64,000 nucleotides of DNA from Streptomyces sp. cg36 (GTDB lineage Bacteria; Actinomycetota; Actinomycetes; Streptomycetales; Streptomycetaceae). Under the pieces are notes generated by a model. That model made no database searches and was not told the DNA's origin. It saw only the letters and a list, made by a program, of their open reading frames with translations. The stretch is from NCBI RefSeq assembly GCF_041080675.1, contig NZ_CP163520.1, positions 4,526,001-4,590,000 on the forward strand, read 5' to 3'. The translations under genes were made by a program, and so were the position numbers. Positions 16,859 to 26,406 of this stretch are shown piece by piece (within the stretch, counting starts at the first letter, position 1; every line of letters starts with the position of its first letter).

Positions 16859-19543
16859 GTGGCGGGCGAGTCCCCCGACAGGTCGGAGCAGCAGCAGTCG
16901 TCGGGGGAGACGACTCCGAGCGAACGCGATCCCCGTGTGGCGGTCTTCGGTCCGGACGACGGCCCGGCGGGCCCGTCCGGTTCCCGGCCGGAGCGCAATG
17001 GTTTCGCAAACGGTTCCGCGAACGGCTCGGCGAACGGCTCCCCGAAGGGTTCGGCGGGTACGGCGGTGAACGGCTCCGCCAACGGCACGGCGAACGGCTC
17101 CGCCAACGGCACGCCCGTGAACGGCTCGGCCGACACCGACGCCCCGGCGTCCGACGCGCCGACGGACCGGGCGACCGCCGTCTTCCGCGCGCCCCGCCAG
17201 GAGGACCACGAGGCCCGTGACACCCGTCTGCGGGCGGCCGTGGCGGCCTGGGTCGCCACCGACGAGGACGAGGACGCGCCCGCCGACGCGGACCGGGCCG
17301 ACGCGCGCGAGGCCGACGCCGACAAGGCCGGACCGGCGGACTCCGCGCCCGGCGAGGCGGCGGAGGCGACCGAGCCGGAGAAGGCCGACAAGGGCGACAA
17401 GGCCGACAAGGGCGGCGAGGCCGACGGTTCCGTACGGGCCGACGAGCGTCCGGCGGGCGGCGACACGCCCGTACGCGAGGCCGCGGCCGACGACGCGAAG
17501 CCCGCGGACCGGTCCGCGCCCGGGGCCGCCGCCGCGCCGGGGGCGGACGCCGACGGGGCCGGGGACACGCCCGGGGCCGAGCCGGACGCGAAGCCGAAGC
17601 CGGACGGGAAGCCGAAGCCGGAGGGGAAGGCCGCCGGTACCACTGGCGAGGCCGACACCGCCGCCGGGCCGGAGGCGGACGCCGACGGCAGGCCCGGGGC
17701 CGCCGCCGCGACCACCGCCGAGCCGAAGACCGGAGACAAGCCCGGGGCCAAGGCCGACGCCGAGTCCGGGGCCAAGGCTGAGGCCAAGCCCGGCGCCGGG
17801 GCCGAGCCGGAAGCCGAGCGCGGAGCCGAGTCCGACTCTGGGGCCAAGGCTGACGCCGGGGCCGAGCCGGAAGCCGAGGCCGAGGGCAGGCCCGGGGCGG
17901 AGGCCGAGTCCGGGGTCAAGTCCGGCGGCAAGTCCGACGCCGGCGGCAAGCCCGCCCGTCCCGCCGCCTCCTGGGGTGCCAAGCCCAGTGGCGGGGACGT
18001 GGTGGACCAGCCCACCGCCGTCTTCAAGGCCGTCAAGCCGCCCGTCGTGGACCAGCCCACCACCGCCATCCGGCGGCCGGGCGCCGGGGCGAGCACGTTC
18101 GTGCCGCTGCGCTCGGACGACGTGCGCCCGGCCGCGCCCAAGACGGAGCCGAAGGGCGACGCGAAGGCGGCCGGCACCGCCGCCGCGCCCGCCTCGCCGC
18201 GCATCCGGGTGCCGGACGCCGACGTCGCCGAGCGGACCCGGCAGCAGCCGCTGCCGCCCAAGCCCCCGCTCGACCTGCTGGCCGAGCTGACCAACACCCC
18301 GCCCCCGCCGCAGACCCCGGTCCGCACGGTGGTGCGGCGGTTCAAGATCTGGACCCCGCTGGTCATCCTGCTGCTGGTGGTCTTTGCGGTCGTGCAGTTC
18401 GTGCGCCCGCTGCCGGACGCCGAGCTGAAGATGACGGCGGCGCCCACCTTCACCTTCGACGGCGCCGCGCCGCAGCTGCCGTGGCCCAGCGAGGGCCAGG
18501 GCATCATCTCGGTGTCGGGGCTCGGCACGGTCGGCCGGTTCGGCGAGGAGAAGCCCGTCCCGATCGCCAGCGTGACCAAGTCGATGACCGCGTACATCAT
18601 CATGCGCGACCACCCGATGAAGCCCGGCGAGAAGGGCGCCTCCATCCCGGTCGACGCGCTCGCCGAGAAGGAGGGCGGCTACAACAAGACGGGTGACGAG
18701 TCGACCGTCGACACCATCAAGGCGGGCCAGAAGCTCAGCCAGAAGGACGCGCTGAGCGCGGTCATGATTCCGTCCGCGAACAACGTGGCGCGGCTGCTGG
18801 CGCGCTGGGACGCGGGCTCCGAGGCGGCGTTCGTCAAGAAGATGAACGACACCGCGAAGCAGCTCGGGATGGTGAACACCACGTACACCGACCCCTCGGG
18901 TCTGAACGCCACCACCGTGTCGACCGCCGTGGACCAGGTGAAGCTGGGCCAGGAGCTGGTGAAGGACCCGGCGCTCGTCGAGATCACCCGCCAGCCGTTC
19001 TGGGTCGACCCGACCGGCAAGAAGTGGCGCAACTACAACGAGCTGCCGCCCTACAACGGCGCCATCGGCATCAAGACCGGCTCGACCTCCAAGGCCGGCG
19101 GCAACCTGCTGTTCGCCTCCCGCAAGATGGTCGGCGGCACCGAGCAGACGATCGTGGGCGCGGTCTTCGGCCAGCACAAGGCCGTCTCGATCCTGGACCT
19201 GGTGAACAAGGTCAGCAAGAAGGTGCTGGTCTCCACCCGCGGTGCGCTCACCTCCGCGCAGGTGATCAAGAAGGGCACGGTCGTCGGCCAGGTGGACGAC
19301 GGTCTGGGCGGCACCACCGCGGTGGTGGCCACCAAGGACCTGACGATCGCCGGCTGGTCCGGACTCCAGGTCGCGATCAAGCTGACCGCCGAGAACGGCA
19401 AGGTGCCGCACTCGGCCAAGGCGGGAACCGTGATCGGCAAGCTCACGGTGGGCTCCGGCAGCGGCCAGGTGTCGGCCCCGGTGGCCCTCCAGAAGGACCT
19501 GGCCGAGCCCGGTCCCGTCGCGAAGCTGACCCGTCTGGGCTGA
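16859..19543 (+). CDS. D-alanyl-D-alanine carboxypeptidase (S11) with long low-complexity N-terminal tail
   Basis: An 894-residue protein. About 490 residues of Ala/Glu/Lys/Pro/Gly-rich low complexity come first, with NGSANG-type repeats and runs such as DKGDKADKGGEAD. A single transmembrane segment follows (about residues 497-515), then an extracytoplasmic penicillin-binding domain with SVTK (571-574), SAN (639-641) and KTG (739-741), the three active-site motifs of serine DD-peptidases. It trims the terminal D-Ala of peptidoglycan stem peptides. I chose the GTG at 16859 because GGGAGGAGG sits just before it; an ATG at 16808 is in frame but has no clear ribosome site. Confidence 0.92.
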   Translation: MAGESPDRSEQQQSSGETTPSERDPRVAVFGPDDGPAGPSGSRPERNGFANGSANGSANGSPKGSAGTAVNGSANGTANGSANGTPVNGSADTDAPASDAPTDRATAVFRAPRQEDHEARDTRLRAAVAAWVATDEDEDAPADADRADAREADADKAGPADSAPGEAAEATEPEKADKGDKADKGGEADGSVRADERPAGGDTPVREAAADDAKPADRSAPGAAAAPGADADGAGDTPGAEPDAKPKPDGKPKPEGKAAGTTGEADTAAGPEADADGRPGAAAATTAEPKTGDKPGAKADAESGAKAEAKPGAGAEPEAERGAESDSGAKADAGAEPEAEAEGRPGAEAESGVKSGGKSDAGGKPARPAASWGAKPSGGDVVDQPTAVFKAVKPPVVDQPTTAIRRPGAGASTFVPLRSDDVRPAAPKTEPKGDAKAAGTAAAPASPRIRVPDADVAERTRQQPLPPKPPLDLLAELTNTPPPPQTPVRTVVRRFKIWTPLVILLLVVFAVVQFVRPLPDAELKMTAAPTFTFDGAAPQLPWPSEGQGIISVSGLGTVGRFGEEKPVPIASVTKSMTAYIIMRDHPMKPGEKGASIPVDALAEKEGGYNKTGDESTVDTIKAGQKLSQKDALSAVMIPSANNVARLLARWDAGSEAAFVKKMNDTAKQLGMVNTTYTDPSGLNATTVSTAVDQVKLGQELVKDPALVEITRQPFWVDPTGKKWRNYNELPPYNGAIGIKTGSTSKAGGNLLFASRKMVGGTEQTIVGAVFGQHKAVSILDLVNKVSKKVLVSTRGALTSAQVIKKGTVVGQVDDGLGGTTAVVATKDLTIAGWSGLQVAIKLTAENGKVPHSAKAGTVIGKLTVGSGSGQVSAPVALQKDLAEPGPVAKLTRLG

Positions 19544-19572
19544 TCCGCGGGCTGGTCCGCGAGCCGATCCGT

Positions 19573-19606
19573 ACGAGGGCGCCCCGGTCTCCGGTGGCGC
19601 CCTCGT
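19573..19606 (+). terminator. stem-loop terminator after the carboxypeptidase gene
   Basis: ACGAGGGCGCC (19573-19583) and GGCGCCCTCGT (19596-19606) form a perfect 11-bp stem with a 12-nt loop, 30 nt after the carboxypeptidase stop. Confidence 0.7.
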
Positions 19607-19707
19607 GCTAGCTTCGGTCAACTGGAGGACGCGGGGCGGCGTCCCTATGAGCGACGGGGCGAGAGACGCCCCGGGATCCTGAGACAGTGTGAGGCGGGAG
19701 AGCCGCA

Positions 19708-21657
19708 GTGACCACCGCTGAGCCGACGCCCACCCGCGCCGACGGCAGCAGCGCCCCTCGGCCGAAGGGGCGAATACAGGACGACAAGCAGGACAGGGAC
19801 CCGGTGCCGGAGACCGACCTGGACACGGGTCCGCCAGCAGCACGGACCACCGGTTCGGACGCCGAGGACCGTACGGAGCGTATGGGCGGTACGGAAGCCG
19901 GTGGGGCCGCGGCCGTGGGCGCGATCCGGAAGGCGTGGATCCGGTTGAGTGGGATCACCACCCGCCACCCGGTGTACGTGGTGACGGCGGTCGCCGCCGT
20001 CGGCCACCTCATGTGGTTCTTCTTCTTCGCCAACAGCGGCGGCGACCTCGCCGCCCAGGACGCCTGGGCCGAGTTCGTCGGCCGCCACCCCGCCTCCGCG
20101 TACAACCTGGCCTGGTACGGCGGGATGCACCCCGTCTCCTACAGCGTGGTCTCGCCGTATCTGATGTCGCTGCTGGGCGTACGGACGACGATGATGATCG
20201 CCGGGACCGTGTCGGCCGGGCTGACCACGCTGATCCTGGTCCGGCTGAAGGCCGTCCGCAATCCGCTGCCGTGCGCGTTCGCGGGGGTCTTCGCCTTCGT
20301 CTGCAACGCCATGTCCGGCCGGGTGACCTTCGGGCTCGGCACCATGTTCGCGCTCGGCGCGGTCGCCGCCGTCTTCTGCTGGCCGCACCGCTGGCGCACC
20401 GAGCGGTGGGCCAAGGGCGCGGTCGCGGCCCCGCTGGCCGGGCTCGCCACCGCGAGCAGCCCCGTCGCGGGCCTCTTCCTCGGGGTGATCGCCGCCGCGC
20501 TGTTCCTGAACCGGCGCCGCCCTGCCGCGTACACCCTGGGGCTGCCGCCGGTCGCGGTGGTGGCGCTGTCCTCGCTGCTGTTCCCGTTCTCCGGCACCCA
20601 GCCGATGTCGCTCGGCTCGACGTCGCTGCCGTTCGTCTTCGCCGTCTTCGTGCTCTTCCTGGTGCCCAAGGAGTGGAAGACGGTCCGCACGGCCGCCGCC
20701 GTCTACGCCGTCGGCACGCTCCTCACCTGGCTGATCGACTCGCAGATCGGGTCCAATGTGACCCGGCTCGCGATGCTCTTCGCCGGAGTGGTGCTGCTGG
20801 CCGCCCTGCCGTACACGGCGCCGCGCTCGCGCAAGTGGTTCGCGCTGGTCATCGCCTTCGCCGGGATGAACTTCTGGGTCGGCTTCAAGGGCGTCGACGA
20901 CATCGTGCGCACCGCCCCCGCCGCCTCCTGGGCGCGCGAGCTCGCGCCGCTGGTCGACCAGCTCCAGGAGGTGGGCGCCGAGCGCGGGCGCGTCGAGGTG
21001 GTCCCCGCCTCCAGCCACCGCGAGGCGTCGGCGCTCTCCCCGTACGTCAACCTCGCCCGGGGCTGGAACCGCCAGGCCGACATGGAGCGCAACCCGCTCT
21101 TCTACGACGACACCCTGAACTCGGCGAGCTACCGGGGCTGGCTGGACCGCTGGGCCGTCCACTACGTGGTGCTGCCCACCGGCACGCCCGACTCCGGCGC
21201 CCTCCAGGAGGCCAAGCTGGTGCAGAAGGGCCAGCCGTACCTGAAGGAGCTGTGGCGCGACCCCAACTGGCAGCTCTTCGCCGTCGACGACCCGACCCCG
21301 CTGGCCGACCCGCCCGCCACCGTGCTGCACGCGGGCGAGGGCGAGTGGACGCTGAACGTGAAGGCGCCCGGCCGGGTCCTCATCCGCATCCCGTACTCGC
21401 CGTGGCTGAAGCTGGTCGACGAGAAGGGCAAGGGCGTCGAGCCGCCGCAGGAGACGCCGGAGTCCAAGCGCCGCGCCCACGGCACGCCCAAGACGTTCAG
21501 CAACCCCAACGGCTGCCTGTGGAAGGCGGCGGAGGACGCGGCGGGCGACGAGTGGACGGAGCTGCTCGCCCCCAAGGCGGGTACGTACCGGGTGGCCGCG
21601 CCGTACAGCCTGCGGCGCGGCACGGCCTGCCCGACGGAGCTCCGCCCCGGCCACTAG
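19708..21657 (+). CDS. polytopic membrane protein, uncharacterised
   Basis: A 649-residue protein: a hydrophilic N-terminus of about 85 residues, roughly ten hydrophobic segments between residues 90 and 400 (for example YVVTAVAAVGHLMWFFFFA), then a soluble C-terminal domain. The layout recalls membrane-bound glycosyltransferase-like proteins of actinobacteria, including AWYGGMHPVSYSVVSPY after the first segments. It follows the DD-carboxypeptidase gene, so a cell-envelope role is plausible. The GTG start at 19708 is preceded by a GGGAG site. No specific function is claimed. Confidence 0.8.
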   Translation: MTTAEPTPTRADGSSAPRPKGRIQDDKQDRDPVPETDLDTGPPAARTTGSDAEDRTERMGGTEAGGAAAVGAIRKAWIRLSGITTRHPVYVVTAVAAVGHLMWFFFFANSGGDLAAQDAWAEFVGRHPASAYNLAWYGGMHPVSYSVVSPYLMSLLGVRTTMMIAGTVSAGLTTLILVRLKAVRNPLPCAFAGVFAFVCNAMSGRVTFGLGTMFALGAVAAVFCWPHRWRTERWAKGAVAAPLAGLATASSPVAGLFLGVIAAALFLNRRRPAAYTLGLPPVAVVALSSLLFPFSGTQPMSLGSTSLPFVFAVFVLFLVPKEWKTVRTAAAVYAVGTLLTWLIDSQIGSNVTRLAMLFAGVVLLAALPYTAPRSRKWFALVIAFAGMNFWVGFKGVDDIVRTAPAASWARELAPLVDQLQEVGAERGRVEVVPASSHREASALSPYVNLARGWNRQADMERNPLFYDDTLNSASYRGWLDRWAVHYVVLPTGTPDSGALQEAKLVQKGQPYLKELWRDPNWQLFAVDDPTPLADPPATVLHAGEGEWTLNVKAPGRVLIRIPYSPWLKLVDEKGKGVEPPQETPESKRRAHGTPKTFSNPNGCLWKAAEDAAGDEWTELLAPKAGTYRVAAPYSLRRGTACPTELRPGH

Positions 21658-21672
21658 GGACGGCGCGGCACC

Positions 21673-23532
21673 TCAGCCGCAGCCGCAGCCCGCGTGGCGG
21701 CCCCCGTGCACCTGGGCCAGCGAGGCGGGCCGGGCCGGGGCCGCGGGGGCGCCGGGGACGGGGCCGCCCTCGTACACCGCCCGGCCGCCGACCAGCGTCA
21801 GCCGCACCCGTACGTCGGAGATCTCCCGCACCGGCACCCGGGTGACGTCCCGGTCCAGGACCACCAGGTCCGCCGCCATCCCCGGCAGCAGCCGCCCGCT
21901 CAGCCGCTCCATCCGCAGCTGGTGGGCGGTCCCGGCGGTGTGCATCCGCAGCGAGGACGCCCGCGAGAGCCCCTCCCGCTCCGGGTACAGCGCGCCCTCG
22001 GCGGCCTCGGCGCCCTCCCGGTCGATCGCCGTCCGCAGCTGGTTCCAGGTCTGCAGCGGGTCGACCGGCCAGTCGGAGCCGCCGGACAGCGCCGCCCCGT
22101 GCCGCTCCAGGCTGCGCGCCGGGTAGAGCAGCCGGTGCCGCTCGGGCCCGATGTACGGCAGCAGCGCCTCCATGGTCCAGATGTCCCGCATCGCCCACTG
22201 GAGCTGCATGCAGGCCACCACGCCGAGCCGGGCGAACCGTGCGTGGTCGGCGGGGTCGACCAGCTGGAGGTGGGCGACGGTGTGCCGGTTGCCGCGCCGC
22301 CCGTTCGCGCGCACCGCCGTCTCGTACCCGTCGAGCGCGGTCCGCACGGCCCGGTCGCCGATCGCGTGCGCGTGCAGCTGCCAGTCCGCCCGGTCGAAGA
22401 CGGTCGCGAGGCGCCCGTAGTCGGCGGCCGACACGTACAGGTCGCCCCGGTGGCCGGTGGGCCGCCCCTCGGCGTCCAGGTAGGGCGCGAGCAGCGCGGC
22501 GGTCTGCGAGGGGTACTCGATGACCCCGTCCAGGAACACCTTGGCCGTGCCGAACCGCAGTCCGGGCACCTCCCCGTACCGCGCCCGCAGCTCCCGTACG
22601 TGCCGCAGCGCCGCCGCCGGGTCCCGGGCCAGCTCCGGGCCGATCAGCAGCGCGGGCACGATCCGCTGCGGCAGCCGTCCGGAGGCGGCGAGCGCGGCGT
22701 AGGTGTCGAGCTGGCGGGTCTCCACGGAGGCGTCCATGAACGTGGTGATCCCGGACGCCGCCGCCAGCGCCAGCGCCCTGGCGCACGCGTTCGCCAGCTC
22801 GGCCGGGGTGGGCGGCGGGACCACCCGGGTCAGCAGGTCCTGGGCGGTGTCCTTGAGCAGCCCGCCCGGGGTGCCGTCGGGGTCGCGCACGATCTGCCCG
22901 CCCGCCGGGTCGGGGGTGGCGGCGGTGATCCCGGCGAGGTCCAGGGCGCGCTGGTTGGCCCAGGCGTTGTGGCCGTCGTTGCCGATCAGGGCGACCGGGC
23001 GGCGGGTGGGCAGCGCGTCCAGCACGCGGTGGTGCGGGACGGTGCCGGTGGGCAGCAGGCCGACCGGGTTCCAGTCCTCGACGACCAGCCAGCCGTCCGG
23101 CTCGTGGCCCGGGTCGGCGGCGAGGAAGCCGCGCAGCCGCTCCTGGAGCTCGGCCACGGTCAGCGAGGCGCCGTCCAGGGACGGGTGCAGGGTCCGCTCC
23201 CCGGCGCCCAGCGGGTGGGCGTGCCCGTCGTGGATGCCGCTCATCACGGTGGCGCCGCGCGCGTCCACCACCTCGGTGTCGCGGCCGATGTACCGGCGCA
23301 GCCCGGCGTCGCCGCCGGTGGCCAGGATCAGGCCGTCGCGCCCGACGGCGACGGCCTGGCGCACCGGCCCGCCGGCCTCGCCGGTGAGCACCCGCGCCCC
23401 GTGCACGACGAGCGCGGCGGAGCGTCTGGGCGAGGCGGTGGCGGCGGTGGCGGGGAGACCGGCGGAGACGGCCGCCGCCCCGAGGGTGGCCGCGAGGACC
23501 AGTCGGCGGGAGGGGAGGGCACTGCTGCGCAT
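21673..23532 (-). CDS. YtcJ-like metal-dependent amidohydrolase, Tat-exported
   Basis: A 619-residue protein with a Tat-type leader (LPSRRLVLAATLGAAAVSAG) and an amidohydrolase TIM barrel. Metal motifs are GIHDGHAHP (first HxH), the lysine in GTAKVFLDG, HAHAIGDRAV, and GGSDWPVDPL near the C-terminus. YtcJ-type enzymes hydrolyse amide or carbamate bonds of small molecules. The C-terminus ends GGRHAGCGCG, a small Cys/His cluster not expected of the fold. It is divergent from the LacI gene at 23777, which could regulate it. Confidence 0.87.
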   Translation of the reverse strand: MRSSALPSRRLVLAATLGAAAVSAGLPATAATASPRRSAALVVHGARVLTGEAGGPVRQAVAVGRDGLILATGGDAGLRRYIGRDTEVVDARGATVMSGIHDGHAHPLGAGERTLHPSLDGASLTVAELQERLRGFLAADPGHEPDGWLVVEDWNPVGLLPTGTVPHHRVLDALPTRRPVALIGNDGHNAWANQRALDLAGITAATPDPAGGQIVRDPDGTPGGLLKDTAQDLLTRVVPPPTPAELANACARALALAAASGITTFMDASVETRQLDTYAALAASGRLPQRIVPALLIGPELARDPAAALRHVRELRARYGEVPGLRFGTAKVFLDGVIEYPSQTAALLAPYLDAEGRPTGHRGDLYVSAADYGRLATVFDRADWQLHAHAIGDRAVRTALDGYETAVRANGRRGNRHTVAHLQLVDPADHARFARLGVVACMQLQWAMRDIWTMEALLPYIGPERHRLLYPARSLERHGAALSGGSDWPVDPLQTWNQLRTAIDREGAEAAEGALYPEREGLSRASSLRMHTAGTAHQLRMERLSGRLLPGMAADLVVLDRDVTRVPVREISDVRVRLTLVGGRAVYEGGPVPGAPAAPARPASLAQVHGGRHAGCGCG

Positions 23533-23593
23533 GGGCTGCTCCTACGCTTCGCTGGGAGGGTCGCTTCGTCCGCGGGGGCCGGCGGGGTTCGCC

Positions 23594-23614
23594 CGCGCGG
23601 TTCCCCGCGCCCCC
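23594..23614. repeat. single copy of the dispersed GTTCCCCGCGCCCC repeat
   Basis: One isolated copy of the core of the repeat found at 2443 and 8861, here in the 244-bp divergent gap between the amidohydrolase and LacI genes. An imperfect hairpin of GGGCCC type follows it. Nothing else is recognisable in the gap apart from two closely spaced TTAACC words near 23693-23705. Confidence 0.7.
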
Positions 23615-23776
23615 GCGGAGGGACCCGAAGGGCCCTTCCCGGGATGCGGGCACCCCCCCGACGGCCCGCGGACGGAAGTGACCCTCGGCGATTAACCCCT
23701 TAACCACCAGCACTCCGCGGCAAGCGATCTCGCCCGTGAACTCCCGCCCGCGCAACGGATTCCGTACGCTGAGGCC

Positions 23777-24751
23777 GTGCCCAGAGTCACTCTCGCCGAT
23801 GTGGCCCGCGCGGCCGAAGTGTCCGCGGCGACGGTCTCCAACGCCCTCAACGGGACCGGCCGCCTCTCCGAGCCGACCCGCGCCCGGGTGCGGGCCGCCG
23901 CCGCCGCGCTCGGCTACGGGGAGCCGGTGCCCCGCACCCTGGGCCTGGCCGTCACCACGTACGGCACGCTCTCCTGGGACTTCGCGGGCATCCCGTTCTA
24001 CGCGCGGGCCATCAGCGCCGCCACCGCCGCCGCCCACCGGCGCGGCTACGCGCTGACCGCGCTGCCCGCCGCCCCGGCCGAGGCGCTGTGGCGGACCCTG
24101 CCGGTGGCCGGGGTGGTGGTCCTGGACAGCCCGGCCGAGGACCCGGTCGTACGGATCCTGCGCGCCCGGGGCCTGCCGCTGGTCTTCGACGGCCGCCCGG
24201 CGCGGCTCGGGGCGCGCGAGGCGTGGGTGGACAACGACCACCGGGCCACCACCCACGAGGTCCTGGACCACCTCGCGGCGCGCGGCGCCCGCCGGCCCGC
24301 GCTGATCGCGGGCCCCGGCGCGGAGCACTACACCCGCGCCTGCCGGGCCGCGTACGAGGAGTGGTGCGCGGCCCGCGGGTGCCCGCCCCGGGTGGTGCCG
24401 CTGGACTTCGGCGACCGCTCGGGCCGCACCCTGGACGCGCTGCTGCGCGGGCCGGACCGCCCGGACGCGGTGCACGGCCTCTACGACCCGTGCGGGCGCC
24501 GGGTGCTGGCCGCGGCGGCCCGGTGCGGGCTGCGGGTCCCCGAGGACCTGCTGGTGGTGTGTGCCAGCGAGGACCCGGCGTACGGGACGAGCGCCCCGCC
24601 GGTGTCGACGGTGACGCTCGCCCCGCACCGCACCGCGAGGGCCGCGGTGGCCGCGCTGGTGGATCTGGTCGAGGGCGGCCCGGGCGGAACGGCCCTCACG
24701 ATCCCCGCCCGGCTCACGCCCAGGCGGTCCTCGCTGGCGGCTCTCAACTGA
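23777..24751 (+). CDS. LacI-family transcriptional regulator
   Basis: A 324-residue regulator with the LacI helix-turn-helix at the extreme N-terminus (VTLADVARAAEVSAATVSNA) followed by a periplasmic-binding-protein-like effector domain. The start is GTG at 23777. No sugar operon is adjacent; the nearest possible targets are itself and the divergent amidohydrolase. Its 3' end overlaps the end of the esterase gene on the other strand by 8 bp. Confidence 0.9.
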   Translation: MPRVTLADVARAAEVSAATVSNALNGTGRLSEPTRARVRAAAAALGYGEPVPRTLGLAVTTYGTLSWDFAGIPFYARAISAATAAAHRRGYALTALPAAPAEALWRTLPVAGVVVLDSPAEDPVVRILRARGLPLVFDGRPARLGAREAWVDNDHRATTHEVLDHLAARGARRPALIAGPGAEHYTRACRAAYEEWCAARGCPPRVVPLDFGDRSGRTLDALLRGPDRPDAVHGLYDPCGRRVLAAAARCGLRVPEDLLVVCASEDPAYGTSAPPVSTVTLAPHRTARAAVAALVDLVEGGPGGTALTIPARLTPRRSSLAALN

Positions 24752-26405
24752 TCCTGGGCGCCCAGCCGTTGGTGTCCCAGAACTCCAGCTGGCGCGCCTT
24801 GGTGGGGTGCGCCGTGCGGGGCCCGCCCGGCTCGCCCAGGATCAGGGTGCTCGGCCGGTCCGGGGAGAAGACCGGCCACGGCGGGGCGCCGGGGGCGCTG
24901 GGCCTGCCGGTGCGGGCGAACGACGCCACCAGGTCGATGAACGTGTCGCTGACCGCCCGCTCGCCCGGCCCGTCCCCGCACTCCCCGACGTTGTCGGCGA
25001 TGCCCTGCGTGCCGAACAGGAACGGCGAGGTGTGCTCGTGCGGGGTGCCGAACCAGGGCGCACGGGCCGGATGCGCGAACTCCATGAGGTAGCCGGGCGT
25101 GGTGCCGGTGCGCGCGTGCCGCTCGGCGAACCGCACGTTCTGGTACCGGAAGAGCCCGTCGCCCCACACGTCGGTCCACAGCGAGACCGGGTCCAGCGGC
25201 AGCCCGTCGGCGACCGCCGCCGCCCGGTAGGCGTCGACGCACCCGTCCACCAGGGAGTCCGGCACCCGTTCCGCGCCCTTGAGCAGCACCCCGCGCACCG
25301 CCTCGCGCAAGGACGGGCCGTCGGTGGGGGCCGGGGTGGGGATGGGGGAGCCGGGGCCGGTGTAGAAGGAGCCCTCGGTACGGGTGTGGACGGACAGCAC
25401 CGGCAGTGCGGGCGTGGGCAGTTGGTGGTCGAAGCCGCGCATCCACCGCCCGTCCACCACCGGTCCCCGGTACTCGCGCCCGCTGCCCACCGCACGGCCC
25501 ACCGGGCCGCCGCCGAAGACCGTGAACCAGGCGTCGCGCAGCGCGTCGGCGGAGACGGCGCGCAGCCCGCGCACCGAGGTGCCGATCCGGGCGGCCACCT
25601 CCTCGTAGGCCCGGCGGGCGTCGGGGACGGTCAGCGAGGTGGCGGGCGCCCACACGTGGCAGGCGCTGATGGGGACGATGCGGCGGACCAGGCCGCGCAC
25701 CTCGGGGTGCAGGGCGAGCTGCCAGGTGGAGGCGCCGCCCGCCGAGGTGCCGCTGAGGGTGATGTTGTACGGGTCGCCGCCGAACGCCTCGGCGTTCTCC
25801 CGCACCCACCGCAGCAGCGCGGCCTGGTCCTGGAGGCCCCAGTTGGCGCAGTCGCCGGTGGTGTCGTCGGTCAGCTCCTCGTGGTAGCCGAAACCGAACG
25901 GCCCCAGGCGGTAGTTGAAGGTGATGACGACGAGGTCGCCCCGGTCGGCGAGCCTGCTCCCGTCGTAGGTGGGCCAGCTGCCCGCGCCGACCTGCCAGCC
26001 GCCGCCGTGGATGTAGACCAGGACGGGGCGGCGGCCCCGGGTGGAGGGCGTCCACACATTGGCGTACAGCGCGTCCTCGCGGCTGTCGGGGTCGATGGTC
26101 TGGGTGAACGCGGGGGAGTAGCGGGTGGCGTCGCGCACCTCCCGCCAGGGCACCGGGGGCCGGGGCGAGGCGAACCGCAGCGGGCCCACCGGGGGGCGCG
26201 CGTACGGCACCCCCCGGAACGCCACGGTGGCCCCGGTGCGCAGACCCGCCACCGGCCCGGCGGAGGTGCGGGCCACTTCGGCCCGTCCCTCCGCCGGGCC
26301 GCGCGCCGCGCGGGCGGACGCGGACGCGGTCGGTGCGGCCCAGGCCACGGCGGTGGCCGCGCAGGCCCCCAGCACGGCCCGGCGGCCGGGCGCGGGTCTC
26401 GGCAC
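24744..26405 (-). CDS. type-B carboxylesterase, Tat-exported, coupled to asnB
   Basis: A 553-residue alpha/beta-hydrolase of the carboxylesterase type-B family with a Tat leader (GRRAVLGACAATAVA). The oxyanion region is PVLVYIHGGGWQVG, the nucleophile serine lies in LSGTSAGGAS, and the catalytic histidine is probably in FGTPHEHTS. The GTG start lies one base after the TGA of the amidotransferase gene, so translation is very probably coupled and the esterase belongs to the operon running down from the aspartokinase. It could deacylate or de-esterify an exported pathway product. Function in the pathway is inference. Confidence 0.85.
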   Translation of the reverse strand: MPRPAPGRRAVLGACAATAVAWAAPTASASARAARGPAEGRAEVARTSAGPVAGLRTGATVAFRGVPYARPPVGPLRFASPRPPVPWREVRDATRYSPAFTQTIDPDSREDALYANVWTPSTRGRRPVLVYIHGGGWQVGAGSWPTYDGSRLADRGDLVVITFNYRLGPFGFGYHEELTDDTTGDCANWGLQDQAALLRWVRENAEAFGGDPYNITLSGTSAGGASTWQLALHPEVRGLVRRIVPISACHVWAPATSLTVPDARRAYEEVAARIGTSVRGLRAVSADALRDAWFTVFGGGPVGRAVGSGREYRGPVVDGRWMRGFDHQLPTPALPVLSVHTRTEGSFYTGPGSPIPTPAPTDGPSLREAVRGVLLKGAERVPDSLVDGCVDAYRAAAVADGLPLDPVSLWTDVWGDGLFRYQNVRFAERHARTGTTPGYLMEFAHPARAPWFGTPHEHTSPFLFGTQGIADNVGECGDGPGERAVSDTFIDLVASFARTGRPSAPGAPPWPVFSPDRPSTLILGEPGGPRTAHPTKARQLEFWDTNGWAPRIS

Positions 26406-26406
26406 C

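Noticed and set aside
16781..19843. Very long minus-strand frame opposite the carboxypeptidase
   Set aside because: It mirrors the plus-strand gene with Gly/Arg/Leu-rich repeats and no domain signature; the plus-strand frame has the SxxK, SxN and KTG motifs.
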